From Pararhodobacter sp. (GTDB lineage: Bacteria; Pseudomonadota; Alphaproteobacteria; Rhodobacterales; Rhodobacteraceae), in assembly GCF_034676545.1 (NCBI RefSeq), contig NZ_JAUCBZ010000011.1, forward strand, positions 62,001 through 126,000: a stretch of DNA of 64,000 nucleotides. Reading direction: 5' to 3'. Position 1 is the stretch's first letter. The number at the start of each line of letters is the position of its first letter. Positions 51,913 to 60,776 of this stretch are shown piece by piece. Position numbers and translations under genes: made by a program. The notes beneath the pieces are model-generated. The model was not told the origin of the DNA. It saw nothing but the letters and a program-made list of their open reading frames with translations, and did no database searches.

Positions 51913-52350
51913 TCAATTCGGCTCAGGCTCGGGGTGGCGGTGATCAGCAGAGCATAGGGAATGGTCGCCCAGCACTTCGATCACCCGGCAATCGGCGATT
52001 TTCCCGCCTGCGCATTGCACGACCATGCGTTCCAGTTCACTTTTCAACGCCGTCAGCCTCGCAAGACGGCTTTCGACCTCAGCCAGTTGCGCCTTGGCGA
52101 TGGCATCGGCGCCGGCACAGGATTGGTCGGGCTTGTCCGACAGGCTGAGGAGGTCGCGGATTGCCTCGAGGCTGAAGCCCAGGTCTCGGGCGTGGCGGAT
52201 GAAGGCCAGCCGTTCCAGCGCTTTGCGGCTGTAAAGCCGCTGGTTACCTGAGCTACGCTCCGCTTCGGGCAAAAGGCCGATCTGCTCGTAGTAGCGAATC
52301 GTCGGAACCTTCACCCCGGCGGCTTCGCCCAATTTTCCGATGGTCAGCAT
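51913..52350 (-). CDS. cadR: MerR-family metal-responsive regulator (CadR/PbrR/ZntR type)
   Basis: A 145-residue regulator: N-terminal MerR winged helix (GKLGEAAGVKVPTIRYYEQI GLLPEAER), dimerisation helix, then metal-site cysteines C78 (DQSCAGAD), C113 and C121 (QCAGGKIADCRVIEVL) and C133. This cysteine spacing fits Cd/Pb/Zn sensors rather than mercury or copper ones. Divergent from the P-type ATPase gene and expected to twist its long-spacer promoter into an active form when metal is bound. Confidence 0.9.
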   Translation of the reverse strand: MLTIGKLGEAAGVKVPTIRYYEQIGLLPEAERSSGNQRLYSRKALERLAFIRHARDLGFSLEAIRDLLSLSDKPDQSCAGADAIAKAQLAEVESRLARLTALKSELERMVVQCAGGKIADCRVIEVLGDHSLCSADHRHPEPEPN

Positions 52351-52360
52351 CAGATTCCTC

Positions 52361-52391
52361 TTGAAGCTATAGTTGCTAGAGACATTAAGTT
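52361..52391 (+). promoter_or_regulatory. MerR-type promoter/operator of the ATPase operon
   Basis: A -35 TTGAAG (52361-52366) and -10 candidate TAAGTT (52386-52391) are 19 bp apart, the overlong spacing typical of MerR-controlled promoters. Between them CTATAGTTGCTAGAG carries the dyad CTA..G/C.TAG expected for CadR/PbrR/ZntR operators. Confidence 0.75.
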
Positions 52392-52439
52392 ACTGATTCG
52401 ATGAAATCAACTGCCCGCCCTGCGGCAGGAGGAATGACG

Positions 52440-54749
52440 ATGCCAGAAGCTGCACGCGAAACGTCCTGCGACTGGACAGTGACAGGCATGGACTGCGGGT
52501 CCTGCGCAACTAAAATCAAAGATGCTGTCGCGCGTCTGCCGGGAGTAAGCGGCGTTGAGGTCGGGATCATGTCGGAGCGCCTGCGACTGACGCTCGATGA
52601 AACACAGACCGGGAAAGACAGGATCGAGAAGACTGTCCGCGCACTTGGCTACGAGATTGCGCCACGCACGGCATCGGCGAAGAAAGAGTTCGTTTTGCCC
52701 GGACAAGCTGCAGTCGAAAAGACTGACGCGGATGCGGATGTCAATCACGCCAAACACGATCATGCCAGTCACAATCATGCCGGTCACGATCACGGCCTAA
52801 AGGCAGCCGGCACCAAGCAGGACGAGTCCAGCCACGGTAGCGCCGGCCATATCCATGACGACCCTGCTGACCGGAGCAAGCGGTGGTTTCAAACGGCCAA
52901 GGGTAGGCTGGTGATCTTCACTGCCTTTTTGCTGGGTGCCGCCTGGATCATCGAATATCTTGCGCCCGAGATCGGCAAATGGGCCTTCGTCGCGGCCTGT
53001 CTGATCGGCGTGGCCCCGGTGGCGCAGCGTGCCTTTGCGGCATTGCGGATGGGGCAACCATTTACCATCGAAAGCCTGATGACCATCGCTGCCATCGGCG
53101 CGCTGTTCATCAATGCGGCCGAAGAGGCGGCGTTGGTCGTTTTCCTCTTCGCCGTGGGCGAAGTTTTGGAAGGCGTCGCGGCAGGCAAAGCGCGCGACGG
53201 GATCCGGGCGCTGGCAAATCTTGTCCCGAAGACCGCGCAACTCGTCACCGGCGACACCACGCGCGAGGTGCCTGCCGCAAGCCTGAACGTGGGCCAGACC
53301 GTGCTGGTCCGCCCCGGCGACCGGATTCCGGCGGATGGCGAGATCGTGGACGGCACGTCGGGCGTCGATGAAAGCCCGGTCACTGGCGAAAGCGTGCCCA
53401 AGACGCGCGGGCCGGGGGATGCGGTCTTCGCAGGCGCAATCAACACCGAGGCAGCGCTGCGGGTAAAAGTCACTAAGGGCGCGGAAGACAACACCATCGC
53501 CCGCATCATCCGTCTGGTCGAAGAGGCCGAGGAGGCCCGCGCGCCGACCGAGCGCTTCATCGACCGCTTCAGCCGCTGGTATATGCCCGCCATCGTTGCC
53601 GTGGCGGCGCTGGTGGCGCTGGTGCCGCCGCTGGCGTTCGACCAGCCTTGGGACACCTGGGTTTACCGCGGTCTTGCCCTACTGCTGATCGGTTGCCCTT
53701 GCGCGCTGGTCATTTCGGTCCCCGCTTCCATTGCCTCGGCTATGTCCACGGGCGCGCGGCGCGGCCTCTTGATGAAAGGCGGTGCCGTGATCGAGGCGGC
53801 GGCGAAGGTTGATGTCGTGACCTTCGACAAGACCGGGACGTTGACACATGGTCGTCCACAGGTGACGGACGTCGTGCCGTTCGGGGCCACCACCAAAGCC
53901 GAGCTTCTGGCCGTTGCGGCCGGGGTCGAGACGGGGTCGAGCCACCCGCTGGCCATCGCCATCCTGAACAAGGCAAAGGACGCAGGCGTGGCCGCGCTGT
54001 CGTCGCAGGATGCAAAGGCGTTGATGGGGAAAGGCGTGGTCGCGACGGTGGGTGGTGCGCCTGCATGGGTCACCTCTCCGCGTTACGCGATGGAACATGG
54101 TGGGCTTGAAGCCCTTGGTTTGCGACAGGCCACAATCTTCGAAGAGGATGGCAAGACCGCTGTTGCGGTGTTCCGGGAGAAGACCCCACTTGGGTTGATC
54201 GCCATGCGAGACGAGCCACGGGCGGACGCCAAGGATGCTGTGCGCCAGCTGACGGCCATGGGGGTGACCTCTGTGATCCTGACCGGGGATAACCCCCGCA
54301 CAGCCTCCGCGATTGCCGGAAGCCTCGGCCTGCGGTTCGAGGCCGACATGCTACCCGAAGACAAGCTCGCCTATATCCGCGAGATTGGCTCCAAGGGTGG
54401 CGTCATGATGATTGGCGACGGTATCAACGATGCGCCGGCGCTGAAGCAGGCGTCGGTCGGCGTGGCGATGGGCTCGGGCACCGATGTGGCGCTGGAAACC
54501 GCCGATGCGGCAATCCTGCGCGACCGGGTGACAGACATCCCCGCCACGATCCGCCTGTCGCGTGTAGCGATGGCCAACATCCGCCAGAACGTGACCATCG
54601 CATTGGGGCTGAAAGCCGTGTTTCTGGTGACCTCGGTTTTCGGTCTGACCGGCCTGTGGATTGCGATCCTGGCCGATACCGGGGCGACAGTGCTTGTGAC
54701 CCTGAACGCCCTGCGCCTGCTTCGGTTCAACCCTGAGCGTGAGAGCTGA
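52440..54749 (+). CDS. cadA: P1B-type heavy-metal ATPase (Cd/Pb/Zn exporter)
   Basis: A 769-residue pump that exports divalent soft metals using ATP. The ATG at 52440 has AGGAGG seven bases upstream; an ATG at 52401 is less likely. Order: N-terminal metal-binding domain with GMDCGSC (residues 16-22), a His-rich linker (HAKHDHASHNHAGHDHG), the membrane domain with the CPC motif (LIGCPCALVIS), DKTGTLTHG phosphorylation site, SSHPLA, LTGDNPRTASA and GDGINDAPALKQAS. The combination fits the P1B-2 (Zn/Cd/Pb) group. It is the first gene of a five-gene operon. Confidence 0.95.
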   Translation: MPEAARETSCDWTVTGMDCGSCATKIKDAVARLPGVSGVEVGIMSERLRLTLDETQTGKDRIEKTVRALGYEIAPRTASAKKEFVLPGQAAVEKTDADADVNHAKHDHASHNHAGHDHGLKAAGTKQDESSHGSAGHIHDDPADRSKRWFQTAKGRLVIFTAFLLGAAWIIEYLAPEIGKWAFVAACLIGVAPVAQRAFAALRMGQPFTIESLMTIAAIGALFINAAEEAALVVFLFAVGEVLEGVAAGKARDGIRALANLVPKTAQLVTGDTTREVPAASLNVGQTVLVRPGDRIPADGEIVDGTSGVDESPVTGESVPKTRGPGDAVFAGAINTEAALRVKVTKGAEDNTIARIIRLVEEAEEARAPTERFIDRFSRWYMPAIVAVAALVALVPPLAFDQPWDTWVYRGLALLLIGCPCALVISVPASIASAMSTGARRGLLMKGGAVIEAAAKVDVVTFDKTGTLTHGRPQVTDVVPFGATTKAELLAVAAGVETGSSHPLAIAILNKAKDAGVAALSSQDAKALMGKGVVATVGGAPAWVTSPRYAMEHGGLEALGLRQATIFEEDGKTAVAVFREKTPLGLIAMRDEPRADAKDAVRQLTAMGVTSVILTGDNPRTASAIAGSLGLRFEADMLPEDKLAYIREIGSKGGVMMIGDGINDAPALKQASVGVAMGSGTDVALETADAAILRDRVTDIPATIRLSRVAMANIRQNVTIALGLKAVFLVTSVFGLTGLWIAILADTGATVLVTLNALRLLRFNPERES

Positions 54750-54753
54750 CATC

Positions 54754-55377
54754 ATGATCTCAGGTTTTGGCTGGGCCGCGTTGGCCCTTCTGTTCGGCTA
54801 TCTGGCTCTGTTCTTCTGGGGTAGTGCGCTGGCGGCGCAAGCGGCGGGTCGGCCTGTCTGGCTGTTTTCGCGCGCCACGGGACGCGACCGTCTGGCTGCG
54901 ATGGGCTTCCGTCTCGCCTTCGTACTTGCCTTTTTCGGGCCACTCCTCTGGCTCGCCATGCCTGCCCTGCACAAGGTCGATCCCCTCTGGACCGAGGGGG
55001 GTGCCGTGGTCCTCGGCCTGATCGGAGTATTTGTCGCCGGACTTGGCGCGATGGTCGCCTTTGCAGCACAGATGTCGATGGGATCGTCGTGGCGCGTCGG
55101 CGTGGCAGGCGGCGAGACCGGCGATCTGGTCTCGAACGGGCTCTACCGCTTTAGCCGCAACCCAACCTTTGTCGGTCAGTTTGCCCTGCTGGCAGGTGTT
55201 GCGATGGCGGTTCCGGCAGTCCCGACAGTCCTCGCGCCAATCCTGTTTCTCTGGTCGGCCAGCACGCAAGTCCGGTCGGAAGAGGCCGCCCTGCATGACG
55301 CAATCGGGTCTGACTATGACCGTTACGCCGCATCGGTCCCGCGCTGGATCGGCATAAACCGAAAGGCTGCACGATGA
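54754..55377 (+). CDS. Isoprenylcysteine methyltransferase-like membrane protein
   Basis: A 207-residue polytopic membrane protein from the ATG at 54754, just after the ATPase stop (an ATG at 54739 overlaps it). Five hydrophobic segments; near the C-terminus NGLYRFSRNPTFVGQFALLA and RSEEAALHDAIGSDYDRYAA match the ICMT/PEMT-type signature (RNPxYxG … E..L....G..Y..Y). Genes of this type often travel with heavy-metal ATPases; the substrate is not known. Four-base overlap with lspA. Confidence 0.8.
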   Translation: MISGFGWAALALLFGYLALFFWGSALAAQAAGRPVWLFSRATGRDRLAAMGFRLAFVLAFFGPLLWLAMPALHKVDPLWTEGGAVVLGLIGVFVAGLGAMVAFAAQMSMGSSWRVGVAGGETGDLVSNGLYRFSRNPTFVGQFALLAGVAMAVPAVPTVLAPILFLWSASTQVRSEEAALHDAIGSDYDRYAASVPRWIGINRKAAR

Positions 55378-55859
55378 CCCGAGCGGTGCTGATCTGCCTG
55401 ATCGCTGCCACAGTGGTGGCAGACCAATTGACCAAGGCAGCGGCCCTGTCTGCGCTGTCGCAGGGGATTGCGGTCCCGGTTTTTCCGGGCTTCAACCTCA
55501 CCCTTGGCTTCAACGAGGGTGCGAGTTTTGGTATGATGGGTGGCGTCATGGCGGGCAAGCCGCTCCTGATGGCGGCGCTGACGGGCGCGCTGACGCTTGC
55601 CTTCGCCGTCATGGCTTTTCGGGCGCAGCACCCGCTGGAACGAATAGGTTATGGCCTGGTTGTGGGTGGGGCGCTTGGCAACATCATCGACCGCCTGCGA
55701 CAGGGTGCCGTGACCGATTTTCTTGATTTCTATTGGCGCGACTGGCATTGGCCCACGTTCAACGTCGCCGATATTGCGATCACTCTGGGCGCGGTCTTGA
55801 TCCTTGCCGCCTCTCTTCCCCTTCGACGCCGCAAGGAGCCTGTTCTTGACCAAAGCTGA
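55374..55859 (+). CDS. lspA: Signal peptidase II (lipoprotein signal peptidase)
   Basis: A 161-residue integral membrane aspartyl protease with four hydrophobic segments. Signature regions: VADQLTKAAA, LTLGFNEGASFGM, GALGNIIDRLRQGAVTDFLD (D106) and FNVADIAITLGA (D133), the two catalytic aspartates. A second lspA beside a metal ATPase recalls the PbrC component of lead resistance in Cupriavidus. ATGA overlap with the gene before. Confidence 0.93.
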   Translation: MTRAVLICLIAATVVADQLTKAAALSALSQGIAVPVFPGFNLTLGFNEGASFGMMGGVMAGKPLLMAALTGALTLAFAVMAFRAQHPLERIGYGLVVGGALGNIIDRLRQGAVTDFLDFYWRDWHWPTFNVADIAITLGAVLILAASLPLRRRKEPVLDQS

Positions 55860-56283
55860 CCCGCAGAGTTTGTCGCGCGACGATCTCTCACTGATCGCCG
55901 CCTTCCTGATTGCATTGGCGGCGACGCTTGGCGCGCTCTTTATCGGCGAAGTGTTGGGACAGATGCCCTGTACGCTCTGCTGGTATCAGCGCATCGCCAT
56001 GTTCCCGCTCGTGCCAATCCTTGGTCTGTCGCTCTGGCGTGCAGACGGCATAGCGCGCACATACGCCTTGCCGTTGGCCTTGGCCGGGCTGGCGCTAGCG
56101 GCCTGGCATTCGGGCCTATACGCCGGCCTCTTGCCCGCGCCTATCGTGCCTTGCACTGAGAATGGCCCATCCTGCACCGGCGAGGCGCAGATGATCCTCG
56201 GCCTGCCCATCCCCTATCTTTCAGCGGTCGCCTTCGCGGCGATCCTTGTTTGTCTCCTCTTGCCGAAAGGGCACCGCCCATAA
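55846..56283 (+). CDS. dsbB: DsbB-like disulfide bond formation protein
   Basis: A 145-residue membrane protein. The TTG at 55846 is preferred because AAGGAG lies eight bases upstream; it overlaps the end of lspA. Four membrane helices, the first periplasmic pair CTLCWYQR and the second CTENGPSC, as in DsbB, which passes electrons from DsbA to quinone. Pairs with the DsbA-like gene that follows. Confidence 0.9.
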   Translation: MTKADPQSLSRDDLSLIAAFLIALAATLGALFIGEVLGQMPCTLCWYQRIAMFPLVPILGLSLWRADGIARTYALPLALAGLALAAWHSGLYAGLLPAPIVPCTENGPSCTGEAQMILGLPIPYLSAVAFAAILVCLLLPKGHRP

Positions 56284-56939
56284 ATCGCCGCAACCTCCTG
56301 ATCGGAGCATCCGCAGTCGGGCTTGCCGCCTTTGCAGCTGGCACCATCATCCTGAACCGTCGCCGTGAAGCCGAGGCCGAGGCACTGGCAGCCGCCACGC
56401 CCACCGCAGATCAGGCGCTTTTGGTCCGAGAGTATTCCCCCAGCTTCGGTCCCGCCGATGCGCCCGTCACATTGGTCGAGTTCTTCGATCCCTCTTGCGA
56501 GGCCTGCCGCGCTTACCACCCGGTGGTGCAGGAAATCCGACGGCAGTTTCCGACGCAGGTCCGCGTTGTGCTGCGCTACACCGTCTTCCACGAAGGCTCG
56601 GACGAGGCCGTGCGCATCCTCGAGGCCGCGCGGATGCAGGACAAGTTCGAGCCGGTGCTGGACGCACTTCTCGAGCAGCAGCCCGGTTGGGCCGTTCACG
56701 GCTCGCCAGAGATGGATGTCGCTTGGGAAATCGCTGGTGCGGCAGGTCTCGATCTCGAGAAGGCAGAAACCGACCAGTTCTTCCCGGGGATCACCGGAAT
56801 TCTGAACCAGGACGCGGCCGATGTCGAAGCCCTGGGCATCCGCCAGACACCGACGTTTTTCTTGAACGGAAAGCGGCTGGAAAACTTCAGCGCCGACAGC
56901 CTGATCGCCGATGTGCGGTTCGCGGTCCAGAATAGCTGA
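56250..56939 (+). CDS. DsbA-like thioredoxin-fold protein
   Basis: A 229-residue protein with an N-terminal anchor or Tat-like signal (NRRNLLIGASAVGLAAFAAG) and a thioredoxin fold with active site FDPSCEACRAYHPVV (CEAC) and the cis-Pro loop GIRQTPTFFLNGK. The only canonical start in frame is a TTG at 56250, overlapping dsbB. It probably oxidises thiols of exported proteins and is reoxidised by the DsbB partner. Convergent with mntR, seven bases away. Confidence 0.88.
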   Translation: MSPLAERAPPINRRNLLIGASAVGLAAFAAGTIILNRRREAEAEALAAATPTADQALLVREYSPSFGPADAPVTLVEFFDPSCEACRAYHPVVQEIRRQFPTQVRVVLRYTVFHEGSDEAVRILEAARMQDKFEPVLDALLEQQPGWAVHGSPEMDVAWEIAGAAGLDLEKAETDQFFPGITGILNQDAADVEALGIRQTPTFFLNGKRLENFSADSLIADVRFAVQNS

Positions 56940-56945
56940 CGGCGT

Positions 56946-57398
56946 TCAGGACCGGCTAGCGAAGGCCGAAAACAGGGCCAGCGTCCGCTCGCTGACGTGA
57001 TGCTCGATGCCCTCGGCATCGCGCTCCGCCGTTACGGGGTCGAGACCTAGACTGATGAGAAAGCGCAGCACGATCTCGTGCCGCCGCCGGCATTCCTTTG
57101 CCAGCGAACGCCCGTCATCTGTCAGAAAGACCGACCGATACTTCGCGCGCGTGATCAGCCCCTCCCGCGCCAGGCGGTCGAGCGTCTTGCTCACCGTCGG
57201 CACTTTCACGCCAAGCCGCGCGGCGATGTCCACGGGCCGCGCCTCACCTTGGTCGTGGATCAACTCCGCAATCAGTTCGACGTAATCCTCGGCCAGCTCA
57301 TTGCGCCGGGCTTCGCGCACGCCCTGAAACGCTCCGGCGCGCAGGTCCGCAGGCCGGTCATCCGATGTGGCGTGGGGTGCAGGATCAAACTCTGTCAT
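56946..57398 (-). CDS. mntR: MntR manganese-responsive repressor (DtxR family)
   Basis: A 150-residue regulator from the ATG at 57398. HTH: VDIAARLGVKVPTVSKTLDR; metal-binding/dimer region: CRRRHEIVLRFLISLGLDP VTAERDAEGIEHHVSE, with the E-H-H pattern of MntR. It should repress mntH when Mn is plentiful. It is divergent from the truncated mntH and may regulate genes elsewhere now. Confidence 0.9.
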   Translation of the reverse strand: MTEFDPAPHATSDDRPADLRAGAFQGVREARRNELAEDYVELIAELIHDQGEARPVDIAARLGVKVPTVSKTLDRLAREGLITRAKYRSVFLTDDGRSLAKECRRRHEIVLRFLISLGLDPVTAERDAEGIEHHVSERTLALFSAFASRS

Positions 57399-57422
57399 CG
57401 CGTCAGTGTCGCATGGGATGGA

Positions 57423-57464
57423 TTGACAAGTAAAGGCATAGGGCAGATTGTTAGCCCTGTCTAA
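57423..57464 (+). promoter_or_regulatory. mntH promoter with candidate MntR operator
   Basis: TTGACA (57423-57428) and GATTGT (57446-57451) are spaced by 17 bp. The imperfect palindrome TTAGCCCTGTCTAA (57451-57464) starts at the -10 and is a good candidate for the repressor site, because metal-dependent DtxR-family proteins commonly bind TTAG…CTAA dyads. Confidence 0.6.
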
Positions 57465-57516
57465 CTTTGTGCGCCAAGACTTTGGCGCGACCATATGACT
57501 GCAGAAAGCAAAATCC

Positions 57517-57731
57517 ATGTCCGCGAACGCTTGGCGTCGAGAGAGCGAGACACCCTCCCTTTCGGAAGTCTTCCGCACTATCGCGGTCGGCAATGGCGGC
57601 ACCAGCAGGTTCAGGCGCTTCCTTGCTTTCATCGGCCCCGGATACCTAGTGGCCGTGGGCTACATGGACCCCGGCAACTGGGCGACCTCGCTCGCGGGTG
57701 GTGCGGCCTTTGGCTACACGCTGTTGTTCGT
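57517..57731 (+). pseudogene. mntH: mntH (NRAMP Mn transporter), truncated by Tn3 insertion
   Basis: The first 71-72 codons of an NRAMP-type proton-coupled Mn transporter remain: FIGPGYLVAVGYMDPGNWAT contains the conserved DPGN metal-binding segment of helix 1. The frame runs into the Tn3 terminal repeat at 57732 and stops at once. The 3' part is not found on the far side of the transposon, so the gene is lost, not merely interrupted. Confidence 0.93.
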
Positions 57732-57764
57732 GGGGTCTGCTGCCGGACGGTGCTAAATCCTACG

Positions 57765-60656
57765 CTAAGCTCTTTTCGGCCACCTGTACTCCCCTGTGAG
57801 TAAGATGTGCGCCCATCCGAGGGGCGAGATGTGAGCCAGAAGGCCGGGCGAACAGTCGAGACCGGCGCGGTGGCGGCTTGTGACTGCCTGCCCGAGATGT
57901 TTGGTGTTCCAGTAGATGATGATGGCGGCGAGCAGATTGAGGCCTGCCATGCGGAAGTGCTGCCCTTCGGCGGACCGGTCGCGGATTTCCCCTTGGCGGC
58001 CGATGCGTAGGGCGTTTTTCAGAGCGTGATGAGCCTCGCCTTTGTTCAGCCCGATCTGTGCGCGGCGCTGCATGTCGGCATCGAGCAGCCAGTCGATGAT
58101 AAAGAGCGTGCGCTCGACACGTCCGATTTCGCGCAAGGCCAAGGCCAGCTCGTGCTGTCGGGGATAGGCAGCGAACTTCCGCAACAATTGGCTCGGGGGC
58201 ATGACGCCCGCGACCATGGTGGCAGCGCTGCGCAGGATGTCGGGCCAGTTTGCCGTGACGAGGGGTTCCTTGATCTTGCCGCCGATCAGCCCCTTCAGCT
58301 CTTTGGGGCAGGCTGCCGGGTCGAAGAGATAGAGGCGCTTCAATGGCAGGTCCCTGATGCGGGGGATGAACTGGAAGCCCAAGAGGGCTGTTACCGCGAA
58401 GACATGGTCGGTGAAGCCGCCCGTGTCGGCATACTGCTCGCGGATATTCTGGCCCGCGCCCGTCATCAGCAAGCCATCCAGAATGTAGGGAGCTTCGTTC
58501 ACCGTGGCCGGGATGGTCTGGGTGGCGAAGGGGCCGAACTGGTCGGACACATGGGTGTAGGCCTTCAGCCCGGGCTCTTGGCCGTATTTGGCGTTGATGA
58601 GGTTCATCGCCTCGCCTTGTCGTGTCGTCGGGAAGAATTGCCCATCACTCGATGCCGTTTGTCCGGCACCCCAGAACCGTGCCATCGGCAGCGCGGACTG
58701 CGCCTCGATCACCTTTGCCAGTGCGCGCGACATGGCCTCGCCTTCGACATGCCATCGCGACAGGCGGGAGAGCTGGAAGTAGTCATGGGTGTTGGTAGCC
58801 CCTGCCATCTTGCTGAGGCCGAGGTTCAGTCCCTCGGCAAGCAGCACGTTCAAGAGGCCGATCCTGTCCTTGCAAGGCACACCCGTATGCAGATGCGTGA
58901 AGGCTTCGGTGAACCCGACCTCGTCATCCACTTCCAGCAAGAGATCCGTGACCCTGATTTCCGGCAGGCGCTTGTAGAGGTCGAGGACCATGGCTTCGGC
59001 TTCTTCGGGAACAGCGGCGGTCAGGCGGTCGATCTTCAGCACACCATCTTCGATCGACCCGCCCGGAATGGCCCCGGCCTTTGCAGCCCGCGCCAAGCGA
59101 CGCAGGGCGTCGGACATTCGTGCCTTGCGGTCGGCGAGCCAGATATCGGGCTCAAACGGCATGGCTAGCTTCGGCGTGGCGCGGGCAACCTCTGCCGGAA
59201 CAAGCGCCTCCTTCAGGTCGCCAAACCGCCGTGAATGGGCGAGCCACACATCGCCCGAGCGGAAGGATTCCCGCAGATGGAACAGAACCGCGACTTCCCA
59301 CAGACGGCCTGCATCGCCGCCATCCGCGTTCAGGTGCCGCAACCACTTCGACCCCCGGCGCAGAAACGTCAGCGGCAGGATCTCCGTCGTCTCCGTGCCC
59401 GCGATGATTGTGCTCGCCGCCAGCAGCGGTTCCGCCACGGGCGCGGCGCGAATGTCGAGCGTCCGCAGCATGCGCGGTGCGTAGCGGCGGAAGCGATGAT
59501 ACCCATGTCCGACATGCGCCAGAGGGTCGGCGGCCAGGGTGTCTGTCAACTGGGCCGCTGTCGCGACCAGCCCCTTGAGGGATAACCAGCCACCGGCATT
59601 GTCGACAGCCTCCTCGAGCGATGCGCGATCTTCATGGGCTTCCAGCAGCGCCGAACCGAGGGTGGCGAAGGACTGCAAGGTGTCCTTTAGCGCTGCCTTG
59701 GCATCTTCCGCACGAGCGTCACGTCGGGACTTCGCCTCGCGCCAGGTCTTGCCGACGATCCGGTCATGGGTCTCCACAATGGCGTCGGCAAGGGCGCTGC
59801 GCCATTCCAGTACGCAGACGGCAAGGATGGCGAGACGGCGATCACCGGAAATGTCTCGCAAATCGCCCGCGAAGTATCGCTCTCCCTGCCTGCGAAGTCG
59901 GGCAATCCGGTGCGGCGGCACCCCAGCCAGAACCGTCTCGGTCAGCCCAAGGCGTTGCAGGAATTCCAGCCGATCCAGAAGACGGTTCATGTCGGCCGAG
60001 TTCTGCCCGGCCTCGAATTGACGCAGCCAGACAAACCGCGTGACCGATCCGCCAGCGTCTTCCGTCAGCAAGGCATCGAGGCGGGTCCTCATGGCATCGT
60101 CCAGCCGCTCCGCGATCCGGGACTCGATCCGCCGCTCCGCAGCCACAAGCGCGTCCGCGCATAGGCGCTCGATGATCGTGACGCCAGGCAGTATGGTTCG
60201 GGTCGCCCGGCACTGCTCGACAAAGCGCCGTGCCAGATCGTCATTGGAACGGGCACCCTCGGCCGCATCCTGCAGCCAGCCCTTCAGGTCGCGCGCCCCT
60301 CTCCCAGAAAACATCCTGTAGCCATACTGCTCTCTGAGCGTCGCCAGATGTTCATGGCGGGTCTCTTCACGGGTCGCGTAACCGGCCAGATCATCAGGCT
60401 TCAGGCCAACCTGCGCGGCCAGAAAGCGCGTAACTGCCAAGGGAATGACTTCACCGGGTGTCAGCAGACGACCGGGATATCGCAAGGCGCACAGTTGCAG
60501 AGCAAAGCCGAAACGGTTGTGTGGACGGCGTCGGGCGCGGATGATTTCCAGGTCATCGTCCGACAGCGTGTAATGATGCAGCATCTCGGCCTCAACGGTC
60601 GGCAGATCGAACAATGCTGCGCGCTGCCGGTCGGTCAGAACTGTGCGATGTGCCAT
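57765..60656 (-). CDS. tnpA: Tn3-family transposase
   Basis: A 963-residue Tn3-type transposase, typical length. Begins AHRTVLTDRQRAALFDLPT with the N-terminal DUF4158 DNA-binding region; catalytic part includes ATNTHDYFQLSRLSRW, SSDGQFFPT and TGGFTDHVFAVTALLGFQF followed by PRIRDL, with C-terminal GLNKGEAHHALKNALRIGRQ and the invariant NxxxxYWNTKHLGQA region. Apparently intact; its 3' end overlaps the left terminal repeat. Confidence 0.96.
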   Translation of the reverse strand: MAHRTVLTDRQRAALFDLPTVEAEMLHHYTLSDDDLEIIRARRRPHNRFGFALQLCALRYPGRLLTPGEVIPLAVTRFLAAQVGLKPDDLAGYATREETRHEHLATLREQYGYRMFSGRGARDLKGWLQDAAEGARSNDDLARRFVEQCRATRTILPGVTIIERLCADALVAAERRIESRIAERLDDAMRTRLDALLTEDAGGSVTRFVWLRQFEAGQNSADMNRLLDRLEFLQRLGLTETVLAGVPPHRIARLRRQGERYFAGDLRDISGDRRLAILAVCVLEWRSALADAIVETHDRIVGKTWREAKSRRDARAEDAKAALKDTLQSFATLGSALLEAHEDRASLEEAVDNAGGWLSLKGLVATAAQLTDTLAADPLAHVGHGYHRFRRYAPRMLRTLDIRAAPVAEPLLAASTIIAGTETTEILPLTFLRRGSKWLRHLNADGGDAGRLWEVAVLFHLRESFRSGDVWLAHSRRFGDLKEALVPAEVARATPKLAMPFEPDIWLADRKARMSDALRRLARAAKAGAIPGGSIEDGVLKIDRLTAAVPEEAEAMVLDLYKRLPEIRVTDLLLEVDDEVGFTEAFTHLHTGVPCKDRIGLLNVLLAEGLNLGLSKMAGATNTHDYFQLSRLSRWHVEGEAMSRALAKVIEAQSALPMARFWGAGQTASSDGQFFPTTRQGEAMNLINAKYGQEPGLKAYTHVSDQFGPFATQTIPATVNEAPYILDGLLMTGAGQNIREQYADTGGFTDHVFAVTALLGFQFIPRIRDLPLKRLYLFDPAACPKELKGLIGGKIKEPLVTANWPDILRSAATMVAGVMPPSQLLRKFAAYPRQHELALALREIGRVERTLFIIDWLLDADMQRRAQIGLNKGEAHHALKNALRIGRQGEIRDRSAEGQHFRMAGLNLLAAIIIYWNTKHLGQAVTSRHRAGLDCSPGLLAHISPLGWAHILLTGEYRWPKRA

Positions 60657-60776
60657 ATATCTTTTTCTTTCCGCGAATAGTTTGTGATATTCTGTTTAAG
60701 ATATGGGATAAGGAACAGGGTTGATGCCGAAAAGCACCGGCCGCACGAAAGCACCTCAAACGAACGTTTGTGAAAC
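60657..60776. promoter_or_regulatory. Putative res site / divergent tnpA-tnpR promoter
   Basis: The 120 bp between the divergent transposase and resolvase genes is AT-rich and contains CAAACG..CGTTTG (two-base centre) just before tnpR and imperfect dyads such as GATATTCTGTTTAAGATAT. In Tn3 elements this is where the resolvase binds and recombines; subsite limits not assigned. Confidence 0.6.
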
